From Sphingomonas sp. 32-62-10 (GTDB lineage: Bacteria > Pseudomonadota > Alphaproteobacteria > Sphingomonadales > Sphingomonadaceae): a DNA stretch of 64,000 bases. A program made the position numbers and the translations under genes. Below the pieces are notes generated by a model. That model saw nothing but the letters and a program-made list of their open reading frames with translations. It searched no databases and was not told where the DNA came from. Location of the stretch: assembly GCA_002280555.1 (NCBI GenBank), contig NCEE01000005.1, positions 62,001 to 126,000 on the forward strand. The letters run 5' to 3'. Positions 50,166 through 58,939 of this stretch are shown here, piece after piece (position 1 is the first letter of the stretch; each line of letters begins with the position of its first letter).

Positions 50166-51262
50166 TCCGCGTCGCCACCATAACCAAATCGGTCCTTGCT
50201 GGATCGCTCATGCTGGTCCTTTCGGGCTGCGAATTCGGCCCGAAAAAGATCGAACAGACGGGATATCGGGGCACCGGTGGTGCGCAGATCATCAAGGCCA
50301 GCCGGGTTACCCCGCAGGACGTCCCGGCACCGCCCTATGATTTGCCGGAAGATGGCGGACCGCTGGCCAGCGAAACCTACCAGAACGTCAAGGTCTTGGG
50401 GAATGTGAGCTCCGAACGGTTCAACCATCTGATGGCGGCGATTACCCAGTGGGTCGCGCCGCCAGAGGCTGGTTGCAACTATTGCCACAACCCGAACAAC
50501 ATGGCTTCGGACGAGGTCTATACCAAGGTCGTCGCCCGCAAAATGTTGCAGATGACGATCAACATCAATGCGAACTGGAAACCGCACGTCAAGGAAACCG
50601 GCGTCACGTGCTATACGTGCCACCGCGGCAATGCGGTGCCAAAGAATGTGTGGGCCAGAGCAGACGCACCGGAAGGTTCGACGCGGTCGATGAGCAATCG
50701 CCACGGTCAGGGCAAGCCGGTTGACGCCAATGCATTCAGCTCACTGCCTTATGATCCCTTCACCACCTATCTGGGTGCCAAGAACAACATCCGCGTGCAG
50801 TCCGCAGCGGCGTTGCGGGGCGGTACACCGGGCGCATCGATTGCCCGGACCGAAAAAACCTATGCGTTGATGATGCACATGTCATCGGCGTTGAATGTCA
50901 ACTGCACCTATTGCCATAACACTGACTCGTTCTCGAGCTGGAGCAATAGCCGGCCGCAGCGTGTTGGTGCTTGGTACGGCATCCGGATGGTTGGTGAGAT
51001 CAACAACAAGTACATCTCCTCGCTCGCCTCGGTCTTCCCTGCCAATCGCAAGGGGCCTTATGGTGATGTGCTGAAGACCAACTGTACGACGTGCCATCAG
51101 GGCCTGGCCAAGCCACTGGGTGGTGTCAGCATGATCGCGGACTACCCAGCGCTGACAGGGGCACCAATGGCGATGCCGGCAGCGCCAGCAACCGAACCGA
51201 CCGAAGCGACGCCAGTGGCGGCCGCGGATGGCAATACGGCGCTGCCCACCGCAGCGCAGTAA
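50162..51262 (+). CDS. pufC: Reaction-centre tetrahaem cytochrome c subunit
   Basis: A 366-residue periplasmic lipoprotein that re-reduces the photooxidised special pair. The lipobox is MLVLSGC (Cys23). There are four haem-binding motifs: CNYCH, CYTCH, CTYCH and CTTCH. Each is preceded by a Met ligand helix (for example RKMLQMTININANW and YALMMHMSSALNVN). It ends in an Ala/Pro/Thr-rich tail. Its haems would be attached by the Ccm system encoded at 30-34.8 kb. Confidence 0.97.
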   Translation: MIRVATITKSVLAGSLMLVLSGCEFGPKKIEQTGYRGTGGAQIIKASRVTPQDVPAPPYDLPEDGGPLASETYQNVKVLGNVSSERFNHLMAAITQWVAPPEAGCNYCHNPNNMASDEVYTKVVARKMLQMTININANWKPHVKETGVTCYTCHRGNAVPKNVWARADAPEGSTRSMSNRHGQGKPVDANAFSSLPYDPFTTYLGAKNNIRVQSAAALRGGTPGASIARTEKTYALMMHMSSALNVNCTYCHNTDSFSSWSNSRPQRVGAWYGIRMVGEINNKYISSLASVFPANRKGPYGDVLKTNCTTCHQGLAKPLGGVSMIADYPALTGAPMAMPAAPATEPTEATPVAAADGNTALPTAAQ

Positions 51263-51332
51263 TCGATAGCGGCGCGCGGTGATCCGCGCGCCATTTCGGG
51301 TGGCTGGTCTCAGCTGGGATAATTGAATGACG

Positions 51333-51371
51333 AAAACGCCCTGCCTATCGATCAGATAGGCAGGGCGTTTT
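51333..51371. terminator. Bidirectional terminator between puf and hemA/DUF4336 arms
   Basis: AAAACGCCCTGCCTATC pairs perfectly over 17 bp with GATAGGCAGGGCGTTTT around GATCA. The T-rich right arm runs on into TGTTT, and the A-rich left arm serves the opposite strand. It separates two convergent photosynthesis operons. Confidence 0.9.
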
Positions 51372-51427
51372 GTTTATGGGGAACGCGTTTGATCCGGTTG
51401 CGGGCTAAAGAAAGCCTGGACCTTCCG

Positions 51428-52177
51428 CTATCGGCTTCTTGCCCAGGCAAAGGCAGTAGCCAGCTCCTCTTGGACATTATGATCATAGCATTTGCCGTGT
51501 GACAGGATGATCCGAGCCGGGTTCCAGGCCGCCATCTGGACGGCTGCCGCGCGGATCACAGCATGATGCTTCCGAGCCGCGTGGCGGACATCCATCGATG
51601 TGGTCCCGCGCGGCCCGGTTGCGCCGCCGATTTGGAGGACGAGTCGGTTGAAGCGCCTGCCGATCCGGCTCGCTTCAAAATTCTGCATCAGATCAGTGAC
51701 GATCAATGTTCGCGCGTGGCGATGGAAGAATACGGCCTCTGTAAAGCTGCCTGCCCGTACCAGAAGCTGGTCGATCTCGCTTGCCCAGGCCATGGGCGCA
51801 GTATCGTCGAGCAGGCTGTGCGCCGGCAGCGTGACTGTCAGCTTTGGCGCAAGGTCGGGGGAGACATGACATGCGGCCTCGGGAAAAGCAGCTGCCCAGG
51901 CAGCGATGTGGCAATAATGAAAGCTATTGGGGGCGACGATCCACGCCACCGTTCCAAGCGCTGCCACCTGCTCGCCGAGCGCGCCTGTATAGGCGGTCGG
52001 TGAGTGCAGCCACAGCTGGCCATCGGCCAGTTGAACGATCGTCATGCGGGTGGGGCAGGGGAGCGTCAGTCCGGCAAATCGATAGGCGACTTCCGGTCCA
52101 TCGACAGTCCAGATCCTGTCGGCGATGCGCTGTGGGGTTAATTGCGGCTCATAGGGCCTGTAACCGGGGTCGCTCAT
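51428..52177 (-). CDS. DUF4336 protein at the end of the puh-hemA operon
   Basis: A 249-residue protein with the DUF4336 features RIWTVDGPEVAYRFAGLTLPCPTRMTIVQLADGQLWLHSP, VAPNSFHYCHIAAWAAAFPEA, HRHARTLIVTDLMQNFE and WNPARIILSHGKCYD. It has an MBL-like layout (His and Asp at corresponding places) but lacks the canonical HxHxDH. The family also occurs in cyanobacteria and plants; its function is unknown. It is 28 bases downstream of hemA on the same strand, so it is probably co-expressed with pigment genes. Confidence 0.8.
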   Translation of the reverse strand: MSDPGYRPYEPQLTPQRIADRIWTVDGPEVAYRFAGLTLPCPTRMTIVQLADGQLWLHSPTAYTGALGEQVAALGTVAWIVAPNSFHYCHIAAWAAAFPEAACHVSPDLAPKLTVTLPAHSLLDDTAPMAWASEIDQLLVRAGSFTEAVFFHRHARTLIVTDLMQNFEASRIGRRFNRLVLQIGGATGPRGTTSMDVRHAARKHHAVIRAAAVQMAAWNPARIILSHGKCYDHNVQEELATAFAWARSR

Positions 52178-52205
52178 GCCAAAGCAACCCCGGCTCTAAA
52201 GTGGA

Positions 52206-53426
52206 TCAGGCAGCCATAGCGCGGCGAGCGAGTTCGCACTGCGACCAGATTTCGGAAAGCGCAGTCACCAGGCGATCGATATCACCATCGGTGTGTACGG
52301 GCGACGGGGTAATCCGCAGCCGCTCGGTGCCGACCGGTACAGTCGGATAGTTGATCGGCTGAACATAGATGCCATGCTTTTCAAGCAGCCAATCGCTGAT
52401 CATTTTGCATTTGTGCGCATCGCCCACCATCACCGGAATGATGTGGCTAGGGTTGTCGAGCGTTGGAATGCCGGTGGCGTCAAGACGACGGCGGACCTGC
52501 GCGACGCGCTCCTGGTGGCGATCGCGCTCGACCTGGCTTTCCTTCAGATGGCGGATGCTGGCGCAGGCACCAGCAGCAATCGCTGGCGGCAGCGCGGTGG
52601 AGAAGATGAATCCGCTGGCAAAGCTGCGGACGAAATCGCAGAGGTTCTTCGACGCAGCGATATAGCCGCCCATCACGCCGAACGCCTTGCCAAGTGTGCC
52701 CTCGATCACATCGATCCGGTCCATCAGGCCTTCGCGTTCGGCAATGCCGCCGCCGCGCGGACCGTAAAGGCCAACAGCGTGGACTTCATCGATGTATGAC
52801 AGCGCGCCGTGCTTCTCGCAGACGTCGAGGATCTCGGCGATCGGGCCGATGTCGCCGTCCATCGAATAAACGCTCTCAAAGGCGACCAGCTTTGGCCGGC
52901 CGGGTTCGACCATGCTCAGCAGACGATCGAGATCGGCCGGGTCGCTGTGTTTGAAGCGGTGGCACTCGGCGCGGCTGTGGCGCATGCCTTCGATCATCGA
53001 GGCATGGTTCAGCGCGTCTGAAAAAATCACGCAATTCGGCAGTCGCGATGCGAGCGTTGAGAGCGCTGCCCAGTTCGAGACATAGCCCGAGGTGAACAGT
53101 AAGGCTGCTTCCTTGCCATGCAGATCGGCAAGCTCATTTTCCAACTGCACGTGATGGTGATTAGTGCCGGAGATGTTGCGCGTGCCCCCCGCACCCGCAC
53201 CACAGCTGTCCAGCGTTTCGTGCATCGCGGCCAGTACTTTGGGATGCTGGCCCATGCCCAGATAGTCGTTCGAGCACCAGACGGTAACGTCTTTCACCCC
53301 GTCTTCGGTGTAGTGCTTGGCGTGCGGGAAGGCACCAGCCTTGCGCTCCAGCTCAGCGAAGATGCGGTAACGGCCATCATCGCGCAGCGTGTCGAGCTCC
53401 GACTGGAAAAATGCCTCGTAATTCAT
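52206..53426 (-). CDS. hemA: 5-aminolevulinate synthase
   Basis: PLP enzyme that condenses glycine and succinyl-CoA to 5-aminolevulinate, the C4 route feeding haem and bacteriochlorophyll. 406 residues starting MNYEAFFQSELDTLRDDGRYRIF. Marks include CSNDYLGMGQHP, GTRNISGTNHHHVQLE, the PLP-pyridine Asp region YIDEVHAVGLYGPRGGG and the PLP Lys in EGTLGKAFGVMGGYIA. Downstream of puhE by 21 bases. Confidence 0.98.
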   Translation of the reverse strand: MNYEAFFQSELDTLRDDGRYRIFAELERKAGAFPHAKHYTEDGVKDVTVWCSNDYLGMGQHPKVLAAMHETLDSCGAGAGGTRNISGTNHHHVQLENELADLHGKEAALLFTSGYVSNWAALSTLASRLPNCVIFSDALNHASMIEGMRHSRAECHRFKHSDPADLDRLLSMVEPGRPKLVAFESVYSMDGDIGPIAEILDVCEKHGALSYIDEVHAVGLYGPRGGGIAEREGLMDRIDVIEGTLGKAFGVMGGYIAASKNLCDFVRSFASGFIFSTALPPAIAAGACASIRHLKESQVERDRHQERVAQVRRRLDATGIPTLDNPSHIIPVMVGDAHKCKMISDWLLEKHGIYVQPINYPTVPVGTERLRITPSPVHTDGDIDRLVTALSEIWSQCELARRAMAA

Positions 53427-53447
53427 GAAACGACCCTCCCCGAAATT

Positions 53448-54239
53448 CTATTCGATTGTGGCGGCCTTCGCCGCGGTTGGCGGCGTCGGCTTAGACGCAG
53501 AAGCCCAGCGCCACATCTTCGCATCGCGAACCGGCAGGACCAGGAATATATGCTCCACAAGACCGAGCGCTGCAAGTCCGGCGAGCAAAGTCGCGGTAAC
53601 AGCAGGCCCACTATTGGTAGCGGCAGCTTCAGCGCTCATCCACGCCGAAATGGCGACGGCGGCACAGCCCGCGACCGAAAAAGGATAAAGCATGCTGATC
53701 GATTTCGCGCCAAAATAAGTTTTCAGATACGCCAGATGCGCAGGAAAAATCTCGTCGCTTAAATTGGGCACGCCGAAAAACAGGTTCAATTTGGCACTGA
53801 GGCGCAGGCCGAACAGCAAGGCGAAGGTGAGCGGGGCAGCCTGATTGGGCTGGCCCCAAGTGATGGCGACGAGCACCAGCAGGTTGGTGGCGATCGCGAT
53901 TTCGTGATGAATGACGGTTGATGTAGCCAGTTTGAAACGTTCCCAGCCCTCGGCGCCCGGCGGGCAGGGCGTGCGCAGCGGCCCTGCGACAAACCCCATC
54001 AGGAACCCCATTTCGTGCCAGCCCCAGATCAGGATCGCCGCAGCAAAGCCAACATAGGCACCTTCCCAGCTGGTATCGGCACCATAAGCGTACACCACGC
54101 CCATCGCGATCACCGCGACCAGTCCGGCGATCCGGTGGCTGGTTTTGAAGGTGTGCTGCGGGCGGCTATCGAGCCAGACGACAGCGCCTGTCCCGATGAA
54201 CCACATCAGCAATGCGAAAAAGAGTGGCGGAATTGTCAC
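53448..54239 (-). CDS. puhE: Photosynthetic complex assembly protein PuhE
   Basis: A 263-residue DUF3623 membrane protein with about seven helices: PPLFFALLMWFIGTGAVVWLD, SWEGAYVGFAAAILIWGWHEMGFLMGF and LTFALLFGLRLSAKLNLFFGVPNLSDEIFPAHLAYLKTYF. PuhE influences reaction-centre and pigment assembly in Rhodobacter. Overlaps acsF by 4 bases. Confidence 0.93.
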   Translation of the reverse strand: MTIPPLFFALLMWFIGTGAVVWLDSRPQHTFKTSHRIAGLVAVIAMGVVYAYGADTSWEGAYVGFAAAILIWGWHEMGFLMGFVAGPLRTPCPPGAEGWERFKLATSTVIHHEIAIATNLLVLVAITWGQPNQAAPLTFALLFGLRLSAKLNLFFGVPNLSDEIFPAHLAYLKTYFGAKSISMLYPFSVAGCAAVAISAWMSAEAAATNSGPAVTATLLAGLAALGLVEHIFLVLPVRDAKMWRWASASKPTPPTAAKAATIE

Positions 54240-55300
54240 CAGGCCGGCACCAGCCGAACATTGGCCGGCAACGCGTTCTTCTGCACCGGATGGACGTAGA
54301 GCCGCGCAAAGTTGACGCCTGCTATGGCGACATGCCCGATCTGCTTAATCTTGCCGATGATGCCGCCCTGCGCCTTTGCCGCGTCGATCGCCAATGCCGT
54401 TTTGCGCATCCGCTCCAACCCGGCGCGGAAGGCCGGGCTGTCAGTGTCGAGCGTCATCGGGAACACCTGCTTGGTGATCTCCGAACAAACGCGGAAGACT
54501 TGGAAATCATAATCTTTGGGATCGATTCCCAGCGCCTTGTGGAATTGCGGGCGATTGTGGTCACGAACGTACATCGTCGCATAGACCGCCACGAGGAAGA
54601 AGCGGATCCAGAGCTTGTTGGCACCGGTCAGCAGCTTGGGATCGTTCCGCATCAGCAGCGCGAAGGCTTCGCCATGGCGGAACTCGTCGTTGCACCATTC
54701 CTCGAACCAATTGAAGATCGGGTGGAAGCGCAGCTCGGGGTGGCGCGCAAGGTGCCGGAAGATCGTGATGTAGCGCGCATAACCGATCTTTTCGGACAGA
54801 TAGGTCGCGTAGAAAATGAACTTTGGCCGGAAATAGGTGTATTTCTTGGTTTTGGTCAGGAAGCTCAGGTCCACGCCGATTCCGGCATCCTTCAGCGTAT
54901 CGTTGATGAAACCGGCATGGCGGCTTTCATCGCGACTCATCAGCCGGAACAGCTGCTTGATATCGGGGTTCTTCGCGCGCTTTTGGATTTCTGCATAAAG
55001 GATGCAGCCGGAGAATTCGGCCGTCAGCGAACTGACCAGGAAATCGATGAATTCTTCACGCAAGCCATCGGGCAGGCTTTCGATGACGCCGTCAAACTGG
55101 TTGGTTCGCTTGAAATGCAGCTTGTTGGGATCGGCCACCATTTCCGCGATCAGCTTGTCCCATTCGGCGCGCACAGGCGTAACGTCGATCTTGTCCATCG
55201 CGACATAATCGGTGGTGTAGAAACGCGGCGACAGCACGGTGTTTTCGCGCGCGATCGCCATCGTGTCGGGGGCGGCTTTGATGGGGGTAACGGCGTTCAT
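54236..55300 (-). CDS. acsF: Mg-protoporphyrin IX monomethyl ester oxidative cyclase AcsF
   Basis: Oxygen-dependent diiron cyclase that makes ring E of bacteriochlorophyll; 354 residues. Ferritin-like diiron ligands are in LTAEFSGCILYAEI, RDESRHAGFIND, FNWFEEWCNDEFRHGEAFA. Its presence, and no bchE in the window, points to aerobic pigment synthesis. Overlaps both neighbours by ATGA. Confidence 0.97.
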   Translation of the reverse strand: MNAVTPIKAAPDTMAIARENTVLSPRFYTTDYVAMDKIDVTPVRAEWDKLIAEMVADPNKLHFKRTNQFDGVIESLPDGLREEFIDFLVSSLTAEFSGCILYAEIQKRAKNPDIKQLFRLMSRDESRHAGFINDTLKDAGIGVDLSFLTKTKKYTYFRPKFIFYATYLSEKIGYARYITIFRHLARHPELRFHPIFNWFEEWCNDEFRHGEAFALLMRNDPKLLTGANKLWIRFFLVAVYATMYVRDHNRPQFHKALGIDPKDYDFQVFRVCSEITKQVFPMTLDTDSPAFRAGLERMRKTALAIDAAKAQGGIIGKIKQIGHVAIAGVNFARLYVHPVQKNALPANVRLVPAW

Positions 55301-55593
55301 GCGGTCCTCCGCGGCAGGAAGCTGACTTCGTAGAGTTCGGTCATCTCGAAGTGACCGGCGAACTTCGTCCAGAGGCGTTCGAATGCGTTCGCGCGCTCTA
55401 CCGTGGCAATACGGTCAAACGTCGCACTTTCGCCAAAGCCGATCACGATCGGATCGCCGTGCACCAACACCTTGTCGCCAGGATGGATGGCGATGCCACC
55501 GTCCAGTTCGACATGGGCATGGAAATGCTCATGGCTGTTTTCAATCTCGATCCGGCAGGGTGTATCGAACCGGGTACGCGAAAGGGAAATCAC
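55297..55593 (-). CDS. Small protein between puhC and acsF, unknown function
   Basis: A 98-residue soluble protein with no membrane helix: a His/acid-rich first half (IEIENSHEHFHAHVELDGGIAIHPGDKVLVHGDPI), which looks like a short beta barrel, then a charged second half ending MTELYEVSFLPRRTA. It overlaps puhC and acsF by 4 bases each, so it is translated within the operon. A small gene at this place is common in aerobic phototroph clusters. The HEHFHAH cluster suggests metal or cofactor handling for AcsF, which is inference only. Confidence 0.82.
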   Translation of the reverse strand: MISLSRTRFDTPCRIEIENSHEHFHAHVELDGGIAIHPGDKVLVHGDPIVIGFGESATFDRIATVERANAFERLWTKFAGHFEMTELYEVSFLPRRTA

Positions 55594-56078
55594 CGAGGAG
55601 TCTCCGGGCGGGTGAGGAGATCGTAGAACGTCGCCCGATTGGTCGTGCCGAACGCGTTGAGTTCAATTGAACGCCCCGTAACGGTATCCGTCAATGACAA
55701 TTCACCATCTTTCCACAGCGTCAGATCGAACGGTGGCTTCGAATCGATACCCTGCATCCGCCGCTCGCGGGCCAGGCCGCGCATGACGCCGCGAATGAAG
55801 CCGCTGTTGGTGCCCGGCTCGAGCAGCAAGGCAGTGCCACCGGTGCCAACATCCTCAATGATCACGGCCCCGTCCGCCCGATCGCTGAACCGCAATTTGC
55901 GGGTTGCGACTGGCGCAACCTTTGTGGCTTCGCGCATCAGGACCGGTGATGCGGATGGCGGGATCTGCGCGATGCGCGCGATGCTCGTCACCGTGATCGC
56001 CGATACCACTAGCAGGCCCGCCATCATCAGCGCGCCTTTGGGAACATCAACATGATGGGAATGCGGGGCACTGGTCAT
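55590..56078 (-). CDS. puhC: Photosynthetic complex assembly protein PuhC
   Basis: A 162-residue protein with one N-terminal helix (LMMAGLLVVSAITVTSIARI) and a periplasmic domain with LRFSDRADGAVIIEDVGTGGTALLLEPGTNSGFIRGVMRGLARERRMQGI, typical of PuhC. It helps assemble the LH1-reaction centre. The start at ATG 56078 overlaps the puhB stop. Confidence 0.92.
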   Translation of the reverse strand: MTSAPHSHHVDVPKGALMMAGLLVVSAITVTSIARIAQIPPSASPVLMREATKVAPVATRKLRFSDRADGAVIIEDVGTGGTALLLEPGTNSGFIRGVMRGLARERRMQGIDSKPPFDLTLWKDGELSLTDTVTGRSIELNAFGTTNRATFYDLLTRPETPR

Positions 56079-56728
56079 GCGGCGACTGCCTGATCTTCCG
56101 CCTTGTTGCGGCGGGTTGCGGTTTCGATAGGAACCACGCGGCCGTCGGTCTGGATCGACAGACATGCGCGGGCGAGCAATGTGGCGACTGCATCAACATC
56201 GGGCACGGCGCGCAGCATTGGCTGGGGTACGGTATAGTGCCAGGCGCGGGCATGTGGCCACAGCGCCGCATAGCCGAGCCGCTGTTCGCTGGTCAGCTTG
56301 ATCGCGAGATCGCCGGTGCCGTGGGTGCGGTGGCGCAGATCAACATTGCCGATAATGTTGAGCGGCAGGTTGATGCATTTGGGCAGCGCCACGCCGAAAC
56401 GCATCACAATGCGGCGATCGGTTAGTGTGTAGATCGTCGACCGTGCAACCGCCCAGGCAAGCAGGTGGAGCAAGGCAACGCCAATCACGGCGCCCGCCAC
56501 CGTGAGGCCGACCCCGGCAAGATCGGATGGCGCCTCAACCCCGCGCCATACCGCCGCACCCAGCGCGAACGCCGTCAGCGCCGCGAAATAGGCCGATACT
56601 GTCCCAGTATGAAACGCCGTCCGGGCCAAGACGCGCCAGTTTGGCGCGCCCTGCCAGATCATCGTCTCACCCTTGGGCAGGAAACCCGGCAGGCCGGGTA
56701 CCGGCTCATTCTCATATTCCGTCATCAT
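56075..56728 (-). CDS. puhB: Photosynthetic complex assembly protein PuhB
   Basis: A 217-residue membrane protein: GFLPKGETMIWQGAPNWRVLARTAFH, two or three helices (VSAYFAALTAFALGAAVW, VGLTVAGAVIGVALLHLLAWAVA) and a bPH2-like domain with YTLTDRRIVMRFGVALPKCINLPLNIIGNVDLR. It acts in reaction-centre assembly. The start at 56728 lies inside the puhA stop. Confidence 0.93.
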   Translation of the reverse strand: MMTEYENEPVPGLPGFLPKGETMIWQGAPNWRVLARTAFHTGTVSAYFAALTAFALGAAVWRGVEAPSDLAGVGLTVAGAVIGVALLHLLAWAVARSTIYTLTDRRIVMRFGVALPKCINLPLNIIGNVDLRHRTHGTGDLAIKLTSEQRLGYAALWPHARAWHYTVPQPMLRAVPDVDAVATLLARACLSIQTDGRVVPIETATRRNKAEDQAVAA

Positions 56729-57498
56729 ATCAGCGGCTCCGAGCGGTCGGGCGTAGCATAGAGATAGCCGCCGCCGAAATAGGCCTGAACGCGCTCTTCT
56801 TCGTACATCGTGATGACGTCCGGGCTCTCGATGCCTGGCGCATCGGCGAACTGCGCGGCGGTGATAGCCGTGGTCGTTACCGACTGGCGTCCCCGGCTGA
56901 TCGAGGACATGAACATCGGTAACAGCACCTGGCGACCGCCAGTGGTGTCGACCTGCAGATAGCGGATCAGGCGATCGGCCTTGTCGACCCACACATCGCT
57001 GACCGTGCCGGCCTTGCGGCCATCGCAGCCCACGACGGTGTAGCCGCGTGGATCGGCATCCTGCCGGGCGATCGTAAAGCCGTGAGCGGCACCGATCGGG
57101 ACGATGCGTGGATGGCCTTCCCAATCAAGATCGGGACGCTTGGCGCGTTCGGCAAAAGCGGCTGGGCCGACGCCATCAACCAGCGGATTGCCGGTTGGCT
57201 CGATCGGCGCACCTGCAAACCAATCCGACTTACGTGCGCCCGGCACTTCCAGCGGCTCGCGACCCTTTGTCGGTGCGCTCACCGTGCCATGGCCGAAGGG
57301 CAGCTTGAAGAACTTGGTGGGGGCGGTGAGGATCAGCCCGCCTTCGCCTTCCAAGCGGCCGGTGAGTTCATGCTCAAGCGGATAGCCCTCGCGCCGATCT
57401 TCGCGGCGCAGGTAGATCACCAGGCCAAGGAAGAAGATGAAAAAGGCATCGAGCACAATCAGTGCGATATCGATTCCTTGGGTGACTTGGAGGTTCAT
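56725..57498 (-). CDS. puhA: Photosynthetic reaction centre H subunit
   Basis: A 257-residue subunit with a single N-terminal helix (IALIVLDAFFIFFLGLVIYLRREDRREGYPLE) and a cytoplasmic PRC-barrel domain (VPIGAAHGFTIARQDADPRGYTVVGCDGRKAGTVSDVWVDKADRLIRYLQV). It caps the quinone side of PufLM. The start at 57498 (MNLQVTQGID) has AAGGAAA upstream; the longer open frame is not coding. Confidence 0.97.
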   Translation of the reverse strand: MNLQVTQGIDIALIVLDAFFIFFLGLVIYLRREDRREGYPLEHELTGRLEGEGGLILTAPTKFFKLPFGHGTVSAPTKGREPLEVPGARKSDWFAGAPIEPTGNPLVDGVGPAAFAERAKRPDLDWEGHPRIVPIGAAHGFTIARQDADPRGYTVVGCDGRKAGTVSDVWVDKADRLIRYLQVDTTGGRQVLLPMFMSSISRGRQSVTTTAITAAQFADAPGIESPDVITMYEEERVQAYFGGGYLYATPDRSEPLI

Positions 57499-57520
57499 GG
57501 GAATTTCCTTCACATATCCG

Positions 57521-58939
57521 TCAAATGGGGAATTCGGTGAGGCCGAAGCGCGACGTCTGCGCCTTGTCTCTCCCGCGAACCAGCGGCCCCAGTGCCACCA
57601 GAGTCGCCAACAACAACACAATTTCCACAGCGTACACAAAGCCATAGCCAGTGGTCGGTGCCGCCAGCGTTGGGCCAAGATCGCGCGCGACCGCCGCCGC
57701 CGAGATCAGATCGCGCGCGAACGCGCCGATTGCGATGGCGAGACCCGCACAGGTTGCCTGAACGGCGCCCCAGGCGCCAAGCGCGAGGCCTGCATGGTCT
57801 TCGTCCGAAAGCGCCATGGCGGCAGTCAGCGTGCCGACCGAGAACATCCCGGCACCAAAGCCGATCGCCGCGGCACCCATCGCCAGCAGCGGAGGGGAAC
57901 CGATCGGGCCGGCGAACAGCACCATCATGAAAGCAAAAATACCGGCGACGCCGCCGAAGCCGGCCAAGCGATGCGGTTCCGCACCGCGGCTGAGCTGGCG
58001 TCCTGCCAGCGAAAAGCCGGTCAGCATGCCCATCGCCCACAGCGCCGTCAGTGACGTCGTCGCGCCGACGGAAAGTCCGAGAATCTGGCCACCATAGGGT
58101 TCCAACAGTACATCCTGCATGCTGAAAGCGGCCGAGCCGAGCCCGACCGCGACCAGCAGCCGCATCGTCTTTGGCCGGGCAATGAAGATCGCCCAAGCCC
58201 GGTTGAATGAGGGGCGGGGGGCGGTGGAGCTGGTCGCCGCGCGGTTGCGGGCTTCCTGCTTCCACAGCGCAATCACGTTCAGCACCACGGTCATCACCGA
58301 GACGGTGGAGACGATCTGCACCAGCCGCGTCGCTGAGAAATCGACAAGCAACTGGCCGATCACCAGCGCGCTGATCATCATACCGACGAGCAGCATGACA
58401 TAGAGCAGCGCAACGACACGCGGGCGGGTTTCGTCGGTGGCGAGATCAGTGGCGAGCGCCAGCCCGGCGGTCTGGGTGGTGTGCATCCCGGCGCCGATGA
58501 ACAGGAACGCGAGTGCCGCGGCAATTTGACCGCTAAGCGCCGACCCCTGGCCACCGCCGGACATCACCAGCAGCGCGAAGGGCAGGATCGCGAAGCCGCC
58601 GAACTGCAGCAAGGTGCCGAACCAGATATAGGGCACGCGCTTCCAGCCGAGCACCGAGCGGTGATGATCGGATTTGAAGCCGATCAATGCCCGCAACGGT
58701 GCGAACAGCAGCGGGAGCGATACCATCGCCGCAACGACTGAGCCTGACATGCCGAGCTCGACGATCATCACGCGGTTGAGCGTGCCGGTGAGCAGCACTG
58801 CCGCCATGCCGACCGAAACCTGAAATAGCGACAGCCGCAACAACCGGCTCAGCGGCAAATCCTTGCTCGCCGCATCGGCAAAGGGCAGGAATTTCGTGCC
58901 TGCCGTCATCCAGAACTTGGTCGTCGCAGCAGGCTTCAT
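57521..58939 (-). CDS. lhaA: LH1 assembly factor LhaA (PucC/BCD family)
   Basis: A 472-residue MFS-like protein of the bacteriochlorophyll-delivery family, needed for LH1 assembly. It has about 12 helices. Family features are SLFQVSVGMAAVLLTGTLNRVMIVELGM, APLRALIGFKSDHHRSVLGWKRVPYIWFGTLLQFGG and SMQDVLLEPYGGQILGLSVGATT. The stop of bchM overlaps its start (ATGA), and puhA follows after 22 bases. Confidence 0.93.
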   Translation of the reverse strand: MKPAATTKFWMTAGTKFLPFADAASKDLPLSRLLRLSLFQVSVGMAAVLLTGTLNRVMIVELGMSGSVVAAMVSLPLLFAPLRALIGFKSDHHRSVLGWKRVPYIWFGTLLQFGGFAILPFALLVMSGGGQGSALSGQIAAALAFLFIGAGMHTTQTAGLALATDLATDETRPRVVALLYVMLLVGMMISALVIGQLLVDFSATRLVQIVSTVSVMTVVLNVIALWKQEARNRAATSSTAPRPSFNRAWAIFIARPKTMRLLVAVGLGSAAFSMQDVLLEPYGGQILGLSVGATTSLTALWAMGMLTGFSLAGRQLSRGAEPHRLAGFGGVAGIFAFMMVLFAGPIGSPPLLAMGAAAIGFGAGMFSVGTLTAAMALSDEDHAGLALGAWGAVQATCAGLAIAIGAFARDLISAAAVARDLGPTLAAPTTGYGFVYAVEIVLLLATLVALGPLVRGRDKAQTSRFGLTEFPI

